From Gemmatimonadota bacterium (GTDB lineage Bacteria > Gemmatimonadota > Gemmatimonadetes > Gemmatimonadales > Gemmatimonadaceae), in the NCBI GenBank assembly GCA_026387915.1, contig JAPLKS010000017.1, positions 62,001 through 126,000 of the forward strand: a DNA stretch of 64,000 bases, in the 5' to 3' direction. Below the pieces are notes generated by a model, which had not been told where the DNA came from, did no database searches, and saw nothing but the letters and a program-made list of their open reading frames with translations. The translations under genes were made by a program, and so were the position numbers. Within the stretch, counting starts at the first letter, position 1. Each line of letters begins with the position of its first letter. This document shows positions 24,588 to 33,036 of this stretch, in pieces.

Positions 24588-24593
24588 TATAAT
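24588..24593 (+). promoter_or_regulatory. Consensus-like -10 box upstream of msrP
   Basis: A perfect TATAAT at 24588-24593, in an otherwise G+C-rich divergent gap, lies 26 bp before the msrP start. It would give a short leader containing the ribosome binding site 'CGGAG'. No good -35 hexamer is present at 17-18 bp (the best is TGAACC at 24564), so activation may need a regulator. Confidence 0.4.
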
Positions 24594-24619
24594 ATGGTTG
24601 ACCCCTCCCGGAGTTACAG

Positions 24620-25573
24620 ATGCTGGTACGTCGCACCGACCCTCTTGGGTCGTCTGAGATCACCCCTGAATCACACTATTTAAACCGGCGAGAGTTCCTG
24701 GCGGCCGCAGGCCTGCTCGGCGCTGGCCTCACCGGCGTGGCCCTGCCAACCTCGGCAAACGCCGCTGGGCGCGCGCAGGAACCGAAGGCGCTGGGGAAGC
24801 CCTACGGACTGCAGTCGGACGACAAGCCGACGCCGTACAAGGACGTGACGAGCTACAATAATTTCTACGAATTTGGGACGGGGAAAGACGAACCGATCGA
24901 GAACGCCCGTGGCTTTGTGCCGCGCCCGTGGACGGTGCAGGTGGATGGACTGGTGGCCAAGCCGGCCAGCTATCAGCTCGAAGATTTCCTCAAACCGTCG
25001 GCGGTTGAAGATCGCATTTACCGACACCGGTGCGTGGAAGCGTGGTCCATGGTCATACCGTGGCGCGGGATTCAGCTCGCAGATGTCATCAAGCGCGCGC
25101 AGCCGACGGCAGCGGCCAAGTTCGTGGAGTTCACCACGCTCATGGATCCCAAGCGCATGCCGGGCCAGCGTTCGAATGTTTTGCAGTGGCCGTACGTCGA
25201 AGGGCTACGCCTCGACGAGGCGCTCAATCCGCTGGCCCTGCTGGCCACTGGGGTGTACGGACGCGATCTCCCCAACCAGAATGGCGCGCCGCTTCGCTTG
25301 GTTGTGCCCTGGAAGTACGGCTTCAAGGGGATCAAGTCGATTGTGCGCATCCGGTTCGTGGACAAAATGCCCAACAGCGCGTGGAATCTCGCGGCGCCGC
25401 AGGAATATGGGTTCTACTCAAACGTGAACCCCGACGTCGATCATCCACGCTGGAGTCAGGCCAAGGAGCGCCGGATTGGCGAGTTCTCGCGGCGCCCCAC
25501 ATTGATGTTCAACGGATACGCCGAGCAGGTGGCTTCGATGTACGCCGGTATGGACCTCCGCAAGAATTATTGA
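24620..25573 (+). CDS. msrP: Protein-methionine-sulfoxide reductase catalytic subunit MsrP (YedY)
   Basis: Periplasmic molybdopterin enzyme that reduces oxidised methionines in envelope proteins. 317 residues from ATG 24620, with 'CCCGGAG' just upstream. The N-terminus has a TAT signal: twin arginine '[15 protein letters not shown]', then a hydrophobic stretch and 'ANAAG'. The mature protein is typical of the sulfite-oxidase-fold family. C138 in '[17 protein letters not shown]' is the molybdenum ligand. Further family motifs are '[11 protein letters not shown]', 'WTVQVDGLV' and '[13 protein letters not shown]'. It is followed one base after its stop by msrQ. Confidence 0.96.
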   Translation: MLVRRTDPLGSSEITPESHYLNRREFLAAAGLLGAGLTGVALPTSANAAGRAQEPKALGKPYGLQSDDKPTPYKDVTSYNNFYEFGTGKDEPIENARGFVPRPWTVQVDGLVAKPASYQLEDFLKPSAVEDRIYRHRCVEAWSMVIPWRGIQLADVIKRAQPTAAAKFVEFTTLMDPKRMPGQRSNVLQWPYVEGLRLDEALNPLALLATGVYGRDLPNQNGAPLRLVVPWKYGFKGIKSIVRIRFVDKMPNSAWNLAAPQEYGFYSNVNPDVDHPRWSQAKERRIGEFSRRPTLMFNGYAEQVASMYAGMDLRKNY

Positions 25574-25574
25574 G

Positions 25575-26219
25575 GTGAGCGACAGCCTCAACGCGATGCG
25601 ACGACGGTCGGTGCTCGAACCCCAGTGGTTCGTGCCCGCGCTTTTTGTGGTCGCATTGCTACCGGCGGTCATCGGCGTTGCGGGCACGGCCTCCGATTTG
25701 CTCGCGGATACGCGCTTCTTTGGGTCGAACCCGATCAAAGCGGTCGAGCACTACTTCGGCCAGTGGACGCTCCGGTTTATTCTCGCCACGCTTTGCATCA
25801 CGCCGGCGCGTCATTTGTTGGGGTGGAATTGGCTCGCCAAACAGCGGCGTACGCTCGGGCTGTTCGCCTTTGGGTACCTGATGCTGCACTGGCTCGCGTA
25901 TGCCGTGCTCGACGTCCAACTCGACTGGCACGATCTCACCATCGACCTCGCGAAGCGGCCGTACATCATGATCGGCATGGCGGCGTTGCTCTTGATGGTG
26001 CCGCTCGCGGTCACCTCCACCAAGGGAATGATCCGACGCCTTGGCGGGCAACGGTGGAACCGTCTGCACCAGCTCATCTACGTGATCAGCGTGCTTGGCG
26101 TGATCCATTTCTTTATGGCCGTGAAGAAGGACATTGGCCAGCCCGCCCTGTTTGCTGCTGGGCTCGCCGTACTCTTTACGTTTCGCGTACAGCGGTGGCG
26201 CGCGCGGCGCGCGGTATGA
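25575..26219 (+). CDS. msrQ: Heme-binding membrane subunit MsrQ (YedZ)
   Basis: Inner-membrane cytochrome that passes electrons from the quinone pool or a flavin to MsrP. 214 residues from GTG 25575, or from ATG 25596. Six hydrophobic segments are visible, with family features 'NPIKAVEHYFGQWTLRFIL', 'LCITPARHLLGW', 'RRTLGLFAFGYLMLHWLAY' and 'WNRLHQLIYVISVLGVIHFF'. The His residues in these helices are the expected heme ligands. The stop overlaps the start of the downstream methyltransferase gene as ATGA. Confidence 0.95.
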   Translation: MSDSLNAMRRRSVLEPQWFVPALFVVALLPAVIGVAGTASDLLADTRFFGSNPIKAVEHYFGQWTLRFILATLCITPARHLLGWNWLAKQRRTLGLFAFGYLMLHWLAYAVLDVQLDWHDLTIDLAKRPYIMIGMAALLLMVPLAVTSTKGMIRRLGGQRWNRLHQLIYVISVLGVIHFFMAVKKDIGQPALFAAGLAVLFTFRVQRWRARRAV

Positions 26220-27403
26220 GCGTGCCGCAGCATAGCTGTTGGGCTGTATCTGCTCCGGGACTGGAGCCCGTGACCGTCGCTGAACTGCGCGCGCTCGGCG
26301 TGACCGCCCTCGCACCGGAGACCGGCGGCGTCGCGTTCAGCGCGACGGACGATCTGCTGGCCGCCGCGAATGTCCAGCTCCGCACCGCGAGCCGCATCAT
26401 TGTCCGCGCCGCGGAGTTTCAGGCCAAGGCGTTTCACGAACTCGAGCGGTTTTCGCGTGCCGTGCGCTGGAATCAATACGTGGCGCCGGGGCGCGCGGTG
26501 AAACTGCGCGTGACGTGCAAGAAATCGCGGCTCTATCACTCCGACGCGGTGGCCGAGCGCGTGGGCGCGGCGATTATGCGCGCCGTGCCCGGGTCACGCG
26601 TGGTGACGGGCGCCACGGATGATGACGAGGATGTCGTCGCCGAAGGCGGCGCTGAGCGTGCCCCTGATGACGGCGCTTTGCTGATCATCGTGCGACTCTC
26701 TCACGATGTGTGCACCATTAGCGTGGACAGTTCCGGCGAACCGCTGCATAAGCGCGGGTACCGGCTCGCGACCGCGAAGGCGCCGATTCGTGAAACGCTG
26801 GCCGCCGGAATGCTCCTGGCCCTCGACTGGAATGGCTCAACGCCGTTACTCGATCCGATGTGCGGGGCGGGGACGATCGCCATTGAAGCGGCGATGATCG
26901 CCCGCCGGGTCGCACCGGGGGCGACTCGCCGGTTTGCCTTTGAAACGTGGCCATCGGTGCCACCGACGGTGGGGGATAACGCGCGCCGCGTGGCACGGGC
27001 GGCGGCGCTTCCGCGCGCGGGGGTGCGCATTCTGGCCTCGGATCGTGACGCGGGGGCCATTGTGGCCGCGTCGGCGAATGCGGTGCGCGCTGGGGTCGCC
27101 GAGGATATTGAGTTCCGCGAGTGCGCCCTCTCGGCCATCGAGGTGCCGTCCGCGCCGGGGTTACTCCTCACGAACCCGCCGTATGGCGACCGGATTGGCG
27201 ACCGCACCCAAGTCCGAAACCTGTACGCCCAGTTAGGGAAGGTGGCCCGAGTGCAGGGCGGCGGGTGGACGTTGGCCTTTTTGTCGGCCGACCATGCCTT
27301 TGATATGCAGCTTCGGCTCCCGCTGACCGAGGTGTCCCGTTTTCGAAACGGGGGAATCCCAGTGCGGCTGCTTCGGGCTCAGGTGCCGTTGCCCAAAAGG
27401 TGA
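26216..27403 (+). CDS. THUMP-domain class I SAM-dependent RNA methyltransferase (RlmL/YpsC type)
   Basis: Probable 23S rRNA guanine-N2 methyltransferase. 395 residues from ATG 26216, which overlaps the msrQ stop; the frame is open far upstream inside msrQ but without family similarity. The N-terminal ferredoxin-like and THUMP region (about 1-165) begins 'CWAVSAPGLEPVTVAELRAL' and contains 'LERFSRAVRWNQYV'. The methyltransferase domain has motif I 'LLDPMCGAGTIAIEAAM', a substrate motif 'LLTNPPYGDRIGD' (NPPY) for exocyclic N2 methylation, and the 'FLSADHAFDMQL' C-terminus. It is shorter than E. coli RlmL because it lacks the second methyltransferase half, as in YpsC. Confidence 0.9.
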   Translation: MSVPQHSCWAVSAPGLEPVTVAELRALGVTALAPETGGVAFSATDDLLAAANVQLRTASRIIVRAAEFQAKAFHELERFSRAVRWNQYVAPGRAVKLRVTCKKSRLYHSDAVAERVGAAIMRAVPGSRVVTGATDDDEDVVAEGGAERAPDDGALLIIVRLSHDVCTISVDSSGEPLHKRGYRLATAKAPIRETLAAGMLLALDWNGSTPLLDPMCGAGTIAIEAAMIARRVAPGATRRFAFETWPSVPPTVGDNARRVARAAALPRAGVRILASDRDAGAIVAASANAVRAGVAEDIEFRECALSAIEVPSAPGLLLTNPPYGDRIGDRTQVRNLYAQLGKVARVQGGGWTLAFLSADHAFDMQLRLPLTEVSRFRNGGIPVRLLRAQVPLPKR

Positions 27404-27483
27404 TGGGATAGCCGGTTTGGGCCCCTCTGCGGGGTGATCCACGGCCTCGCCGTGTCCCTTGGAATTGAGATTAGATTTCAAGA

Positions 27484-30216
27484 ATGTCCGATACTGTGAG
27501 CAGCGCGTTCAACGACGCGTACATCGAAGAGGTTTTTGAGGCCTATCGTCGCGATCCGGGTTCTGTGGACGAGTCGTGGCGTCAATTTTTCCGGCTTGCC
27601 GCGCGTTTTGGTGGAGGCAACTCTGCTGGCGCCGACGATCAGGATTTTGCACGCAAAGTGGCCGGTGTCGCGCGGTACACCAACGCGATCCGACAGTACG
27701 GCCATTTGGCGGTGCAGCTTGATCCACTTGGGTCGTCGCCGCCAGGCGCCGCCGAGCTGACGCCTGAGTTTCACGGCATCACCGACGCGGATCTCGACGT
27801 CGTGACGGGCGCCGCGCTGGGCTGGCCGCATCTCCCCACGGGGCGCGATGTCGCCGAACGGTTGCGCTTCCGCTACTGCCGCAACTTGGGCGTGGAGTAC
27901 ACGCACCTTGGATCGGAAGAGGAGCGCGCCTGGTTCCGCGCGCTCTTCACCGCCGAGCAACTCACGCGTCCGCTGAATGCGGACGAGAAGAAGCGGCTGT
28001 TGGTACGATTGAGCGAAGTGGACGGGCTCGAGCGTTTTCTCGGCCGTGCCTTTCCCAACTACAAACGTTTTTCCATTGAGGGCACGGACACCCTCGTGCC
28101 GTTGCTCGACACGGCGATTGACGAAGCATCGGCGAGCGGCGCACAGCATGTGGCCATTTCGATGGCGCACCGTGGCCGCATCAACGTGCTCGCGCACGTG
28201 CTAGGCAAGCCGGCGGAGCAGATTTTCGGCGAGTTCCAGGGGCGGCACGATCACCTCGAAGGCGACATCTCTACCGGCGACGTGAAGTACCACCTCGGCT
28301 ACGAGGGTGCGCGCACGACGATTGCCGGTCGGTCGGTGCACGTGTCGTTGGTTCCGAACCCGAGCCATCTCGAGATTGTGAACCCCGTGCTGCAGGGCTA
28401 CGTGCGCGCGCATCAGCGTGAGGGCGGCGTGAGCGCGGTCGTGCCCGTGTGCATTCACGGTGACGCCGCGTTTCCTGGCGAAGGGATTGTGTCGGAGACG
28501 TTCAACCTCGCGCGGCTGCGCGCGTACGGGGTGGGCGGGACGCTGCACATTATTGTGAACAATCAGGTGGGCTTTACCACCGATCCCATTGATTCGCGTT
28601 CGACGCGCTATGCGAGCGACGTGGCCAAGGGTTTTGAGTGCCCGATTATCCACGTGAACGCGGACGATGCCGAAGCGTGCGTCATTGCGATGCGCATTGC
28701 GGTGGCGTATCGCAATCAGTTCGGCAAAGATTTTCTGGTGGATCTTGTGGGCTATCGCCGACACGGCCACAACGAAGCCGACGAGCCGGCGTACACGCAG
28801 CCGCAGTTGTACGACAAGGTCAAGGCGCATCCCACGCAGCGGCAAGTGTGGGGCGCACGGTTGGTGCACGAGGGCGTGTGCACGCAGGGCGACGTGGACG
28901 CCGCTGAAAAGCAGGTGGCCGCACACTTCAGCGCGCTCTTTGATCAGTCGAAAGCCGACAACGACACGACGCACAGCGACTACGAGGGCACTGAACTACC
29001 GGTGGTGATTCCGCCCACGGCGGTGAGCGCCGACAGTTTGGTGGCGCTCAATGACGCGATGCTTGCGTGGCCGGCGTCGCTGACGCCGCATCCGCGACTC
29101 GCCAAGCAGTTGCTCCGGCGCAAGGACGCCGTGACCGCCGGTGGCATTGACTGGGGGCACGCCGAAGCGCTGGCGTATGCTTCGATTCTCTCCGACGGCA
29201 TGCACGTGCGACTCAGTGGACAGGATGCGGAGCGCGGCACGTTTTCGCATCGGCATTCGGTGCTGCATGATGTGGCGAATGGCGACACCTACACGCCGTT
29301 GCAACACTTACCGGGTGTGTCGTCGCGCTTTGAGGTGTACAACTCCGCGCTCAGCGAAATGGCGGTGATGGGCTTTGAGTACGGCTATAGCTGTGCAGCG
29401 GAAGACACGCTGACGCTGTGGGAAGCGCAGTTCGGCGATTTTGCGAATGTGGCGCAGCCGATTATCGATCAGTTCTTGAGTGCCGACCGCGCCAAGTGGG
29501 GGCAGGACTCTGGGCTCGTGCTCTTGTTGCCGCACGGCTACGAGGGGCAGGGCCCTGAGCATTCGAGCGCGCGTCTCGAGCGCTTTTTGCAGATGTGTGC
29601 CGAAGGCAATTTCCGCGTGGCGTACCCCTCCACGCCGGCGCAGTACTTTCACATTCTCCGCTTGCAGGCGCGACTCACGCCGCGTCGGCCGATGGTGCTG
29701 ATGCAGCCGAAGTCGTTGCTCCGGCTCGCCGATGCGTCGTCGGTGCTCGCGGACCTCGCACACGGCGGCTTCCAGACGGTGATCGACGATCCGGCGGGTG
29801 CGTCGAAGCGTGGTACGGTACGCCGGATCGTCTTCTGTACGGGCAAGGTGTACTACGACCTCGTGGCGAAGGCGGTGCCGGCTGAGGTTGCGGTGGTGCG
29901 TGTGGAAGAGCTGTATCCGTGGCCGCACGGCGACGTGTCGCGCGTGCTGGATCATTATCCACAGGCGACGGAGATCGTGTGGGCACAAGAGGAACCGAAG
30001 AACATGGGCGCGTGGACCTATGTGGCGCCTCGGTTGCGCGGATCCGTGGGGAACGCGCTCGCCATTCGGTACGTTGGTCGTCCGGAACGCGCGAGCCCGG
30101 CTGAGGGGTATCAGCAGCACCACGCCGAAGAACAGGCGCGGATTGTTGAGGATGCGCTCAGCGCCTCTCGTGCTGGCGGCAACAAACGGGCGTCCGGGGT
30201 GATGGGCGCGGTCTGA
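27484..30216 (+). CDS. sucA: 2-oxoglutarate dehydrogenase E1 component
   Basis: Thiamine-diphosphate-dependent decarboxylase of the citric acid cycle; converts 2-oxoglutarate to succinyl groups for the E2 partner. 910 residues, close to the 930 of E. coli SucA. The start 'MSDTVSSAFNDAYIEEVFEA' leads to 'DPGSVDESWRQFF', the E2-interacting N-terminus. Then come 'ISMAHRGRINVLAHVLGKP', 'NPSHLEIVNPVLQG', 'VCIHGDAAFPGEGIVSETFN' and the TPP/Mg motif 'GYRRHGHNEADEPAYTQP' near 420-440. The C-terminal transketolase half ends 'ASPAEGYQQHHAEEQ'. No E2 (sucB) or E3 gene is adjacent. It is alone on its strand except for the PIG-L gene that follows 23 bp later. Confidence 0.97.
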   Translation: MSDTVSSAFNDAYIEEVFEAYRRDPGSVDESWRQFFRLAARFGGGNSAGADDQDFARKVAGVARYTNAIRQYGHLAVQLDPLGSSPPGAAELTPEFHGITDADLDVVTGAALGWPHLPTGRDVAERLRFRYCRNLGVEYTHLGSEEERAWFRALFTAEQLTRPLNADEKKRLLVRLSEVDGLERFLGRAFPNYKRFSIEGTDTLVPLLDTAIDEASASGAQHVAISMAHRGRINVLAHVLGKPAEQIFGEFQGRHDHLEGDISTGDVKYHLGYEGARTTIAGRSVHVSLVPNPSHLEIVNPVLQGYVRAHQREGGVSAVVPVCIHGDAAFPGEGIVSETFNLARLRAYGVGGTLHIIVNNQVGFTTDPIDSRSTRYASDVAKGFECPIIHVNADDAEACVIAMRIAVAYRNQFGKDFLVDLVGYRRHGHNEADEPAYTQPQLYDKVKAHPTQRQVWGARLVHEGVCTQGDVDAAEKQVAAHFSALFDQSKADNDTTHSDYEGTELPVVIPPTAVSADSLVALNDAMLAWPASLTPHPRLAKQLLRRKDAVTAGGIDWGHAEALAYASILSDGMHVRLSGQDAERGTFSHRHSVLHDVANGDTYTPLQHLPGVSSRFEVYNSALSEMAVMGFEYGYSCAAEDTLTLWEAQFGDFANVAQPIIDQFLSADRAKWGQDSGLVLLLPHGYEGQGPEHSSARLERFLQMCAEGNFRVAYPSTPAQYFHILRLQARLTPRRPMVLMQPKSLLRLADASSVLADLAHGGFQTVIDDPAGASKRGTVRRIVFCTGKVYYDLVAKAVPAEVAVVRVEELYPWPHGDVSRVLDHYPQATEIVWAQEEPKNMGAWTYVAPRLRGSVGNALAIRYVGRPERASPAEGYQQHHAEEQARIVEDALSASRAGGNKRASGVMGAV

Positions 30217-30239
30217 GTTTACCTCCCACGGGAGTTTGC

Positions 30240-32915
30240 ATGTCCGCACTTCGCCGCCTCGCTTCGGCTGCGCTCGTTCTCGGCCTGTGTGCGCCGCGCC
30301 CTGCCCATGCGCAGGAGCGCGGCGCGGTGGCGGTGGAGCAAACGGTTCACGGCCTCACCGCCACTGGCCGCGTGCTCGTGATTGGCGCGCATCCCGATGA
30401 CGAAGACACGTTTCTTATTACGTGGCTCACGCGTGGCCGCCACGTGGAAACCGCGTATCTCGCGCTGACGCGCGGCGACGGCGGGCAAAACATTATTGGC
30501 AACGAACTCGGCGAAGCGCTCGGCGCGATTCGCACCGAGGAGCTGTTGGCGGCACGTCGGCTCGACGGTGGCCGGCAGTACTTCAGTCGCGCGTACGATT
30601 TTGGTTTTTCGAAGAACGCCGAGGAAACGTACAAGCACTGGGCCCACGACTCGCTCCTCGGCGACGTCGTGACGGTCATGCGTTCTTTCCGGCCGCAGGT
30701 GGTGGTCGCGATTTTCAGCGGCACGCCCGCCGACGGCCACGGGCACCATCAGGTGTCCGGACTGCTGGCGCAAGAAGCGTACGAGTTGGCCGGCGACACC
30801 GTGCGTTTTCCGGTGGCGAAGTACGGGCAACTGTGGACGCCGTCCAAGTTGTATCGCAATGCGCGATTTGGCCGCGCGCCACGGACGATGACGTTCAACG
30901 TGGGCGAGTTTGATCCGGTCATTGGGCGCAGTTATGCGGAGATTGCCGGCGAGAGCCGCTCGCAGCACCGCTCGCAGGGGCAGGGAACGGCGCAGCCCAA
31001 GGGTGTGTCGCTCACTGGCGTGTCGCGGGCGGCGTCGCGCGTGAACGAAGCGACGCCAGCGACCGACGAGAAATCGTTGTTCGACGGCGTGGACACCACC
31101 TACGCGCGGCTCGGAGCAGGCGCGAGCGAGTATGTACGCTCGCTCGTGAAACGCGCCGGAGTGCTCGCCGACTCGGCGCGTGCGCAACTCGACTTGATGG
31201 CGCCCTGGAAGATCACGCCGTTGCTCGCCCGGGCCGCTGAGGCCGTGCAGTGGGCGAGAGCGGATACGCCGCGCTGTGGTTTTGGTCCCACCCGCACCGT
31301 CCGACGCCCCGAGGAACAACGCGCGGCGACGTGCGATGCCGCCGCGGCCGATCTCGATGCGGCGCTCGATGTGATGAACCGGAGAATCAGCGAGGCGCTC
31401 CTGGCCTCGTCCAGCGTGGCCATTGAAGCCACGGCAGAAAAAGAACTCCTCGCCTTTGGCGACTCGATGCCAGTGACGGTGTCGTTGTACAATCGCGGGC
31501 CGATTCCAGTGGTGATCACCGACATTCGGATGTCCGGCACGATGCCCCATCCGTTTACCGCGATTCCCGTGGCACCGGATAGCACCGCGCGCTTCACGCG
31601 CCCCGTGATTGGGTTGGTGGACAAGCGGCCGTGGTGGATTGGTGGTCGCGTGACCGACATGTTCCCGACGCATCAAGTGCCGGCCGATGGGCTCGCGCGG
31701 CTTTCGACCGCTGGGGAACCGCCTCTGGTGCCAGCGGTGTCGGTGCCCGAAGATGCGCGGCGCGAATCGGATGTGAACGTGACGTTGCGCGTGGCAGGTG
31801 CGACGGTGACCGTGCCGCTCGGTGTGATCAACTATCGCTACACCGATCGCGTGCTTGGTGAAGCGCGCCGCCCTATTGGAGGCGTACCACCTGTGACGAT
31901 GGCGTTCGGTTCTGGCTTAGAGTGGATGCCCGCGGGTAAGCCGATCGATCGACTGCTCCGTCTCTCGCTCAAGTCGTATTCGTCTTCCACAAAAACGCTG
32001 ACGTTCCAACTGGTGTCTCCGCCCGGCATCAAGGTGGATTCGCTCCCCGCAACGCTGACGTTGGCGCCGATGGAAGAACGCGAACTCTTTTTGCGCCTCC
32101 GCGGCACGCTCAAGCCCGGACGCTACGAGTTCGGGCTGATTGCGATGACCGAGACCGGCAAGTCGTACGAAGGCATTACCGCAATCGAGTATCCGCATAT
32201 TCGCCCGATCAATCTGTATCGGTCGTCGGCGCTGTACTTGCAGGCGGTGGAGATCTCCATTCCCACAACACTGGCCGTGGCCTACGTGCAGGGTGTCGGC
32301 GACGTAGTAGCAACGTATCTGCGGCAACTCGGCATTCCGGTGGCGATTATCAGCCCCGAAGAACTCGCCGTGACCGATCTCTCGCGCTTCAGCACGCTGG
32401 TGGTGGGGCCGCGCGCGTACGAGGCTCACAAAGCCCTCGTCACGTACAACAATCGCGTGCTCGATTTTGCGAAGAAGGGCGGCACGGTCGTGGTGCAGTA
32501 CGGCCAGAATGAAATGGCGCGCCCAGGCATTATGCCGTATCCGGTGGCGTTCACCGCTCCGGCGGCGCGCGTGACGATTGAAGAAGCGCCGGTGACGGTG
32601 CTCGATTCAAGGGCGCGCCTGCTCAACGGCCCAAACAAAATCGGTGACGACGACTGGGCCGACTGGGTGCAGGAGCGCGCGCTGTATATGCCGAGCACGA
32701 TTGACGCGCACTATGCGACCCCGCTCGAGATGCACGACCCTAATGAGCCTGAGAACAAGGGCGCCGTGCTCGTCACGCCGCTGGGCAAGGGGACGTATGT
32801 GTACACCACGCTCTCGCTCTTTCGGCAGATTCCGGGCGGCGTGAATGGCGGTCCGCGCTTGTTTGTGAATCTCCTGAGCATTGGTCTCGACCTGCCCAAG
32901 AAGGTGCAGCCGTGA
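30240..32915 (+). CDS. Secreted PIG-L family deacetylase with C-terminal NEW3-like and GATase-like domains
   Basis: 891 residues from ATG 30240 with 'GGGAG' as ribosome binding site. A signal peptide spans about 1-24 ('ALVLGLCAPRPAHAQ'). The PIG-L zinc-deacetylase domain occupies about 37-300: 'VLVIGAHPDDEDTFLI' gives the His/Asp/Asp metal motif and 'DGHGHHQVSGLLAQEAY' the distal His. Residues about 400-650 are beta-rich, with repeats such as 'PGIKVDSLPATLTLAPME' and 'LKPGRYEFGLIAM' resembling NPCBM-associated NEW3 sandwiches. Residues about 680-860 have a glutamine-amidotransferase-like Rossmann fold ('YVQGVGDVVATYLRQLGI', 'VVGPRAYEAH'), without a clear nucleophile. Substrate is unknown; N-acetylated sugar or a mycothiol-like conjugate is conceivable. 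Confidence 0.88.
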   Translation: MSALRRLASAALVLGLCAPRPAHAQERGAVAVEQTVHGLTATGRVLVIGAHPDDEDTFLITWLTRGRHVETAYLALTRGDGGQNIIGNELGEALGAIRTEELLAARRLDGGRQYFSRAYDFGFSKNAEETYKHWAHDSLLGDVVTVMRSFRPQVVVAIFSGTPADGHGHHQVSGLLAQEAYELAGDTVRFPVAKYGQLWTPSKLYRNARFGRAPRTMTFNVGEFDPVIGRSYAEIAGESRSQHRSQGQGTAQPKGVSLTGVSRAASRVNEATPATDEKSLFDGVDTTYARLGAGASEYVRSLVKRAGVLADSARAQLDLMAPWKITPLLARAAEAVQWARADTPRCGFGPTRTVRRPEEQRAATCDAAAADLDAALDVMNRRISEALLASSSVAIEATAEKELLAFGDSMPVTVSLYNRGPIPVVITDIRMSGTMPHPFTAIPVAPDSTARFTRPVIGLVDKRPWWIGGRVTDMFPTHQVPADGLARLSTAGEPPLVPAVSVPEDARRESDVNVTLRVAGATVTVPLGVINYRYTDRVLGEARRPIGGVPPVTMAFGSGLEWMPAGKPIDRLLRLSLKSYSSSTKTLTFQLVSPPGIKVDSLPATLTLAPMEERELFLRLRGTLKPGRYEFGLIAMTETGKSYEGITAIEYPHIRPINLYRSSALYLQAVEISIPTTLAVAYVQGVGDVVATYLRQLGIPVAIISPEELAVTDLSRFSTLVVGPRAYEAHKALVTYNNRVLDFAKKGGTVVVQYGQNEMARPGIMPYPVAFTAPAARVTIEEAPVTVLDSRARLLNGPNKIGDDDWADWVQERALYMPSTIDAHYATPLEMHDPNEPENKGAVLVTPLGKGTYVYTTLSLFRQIPGGVNGGPRLFVNLLSIGLDLPKKVQP

Positions 32916-33028
32916 GCGCCGACGGGTCGAGGCACGGCTCGTTCCGAATGTTAGCCGTGAAGGTGCTGGGGGTTGAAGTGCTGGTGTTGCTGTTGCTCTG
33001 GTGGTTGCAGTCCACGTACAACCACTAG
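32912..33028 (+). CDS. 38-residue single-transmembrane protein preceding the SSS symporter
   Basis: A short frame from GTG 32912 to TAG 33028. The start overlaps the PIG-L stop as GTGA. The translation has a polar N-terminus of about 12 residues, then one strongly hydrophobic helix ('VLGVEVLVLLLLWWLQS') ending in 'TYNH'. The downstream symporter starts 8 bp after the stop, and 'TAGGG' at 33026-33030 is its ribosome binding site. The layout fits a small membrane subunit or assembly partner of the symporter, as known for MetS-type subunits of other sodium symporters; assignment is by context. It could also be a translation-coupling leader. Confidence 0.6.
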   Translation: MSADGSRHGSFRMLAVKVLGVEVLVLLLLWWLQSTYNH

Positions 33029-33036
33029 GGTCTCCT

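Noticed and set aside
30219-31676. 485-codon minus-strand frame opposite the PIG-L gene
   Set aside because: No signal, domain or start; the plus strand has the HPDDE motif and signal peptide.
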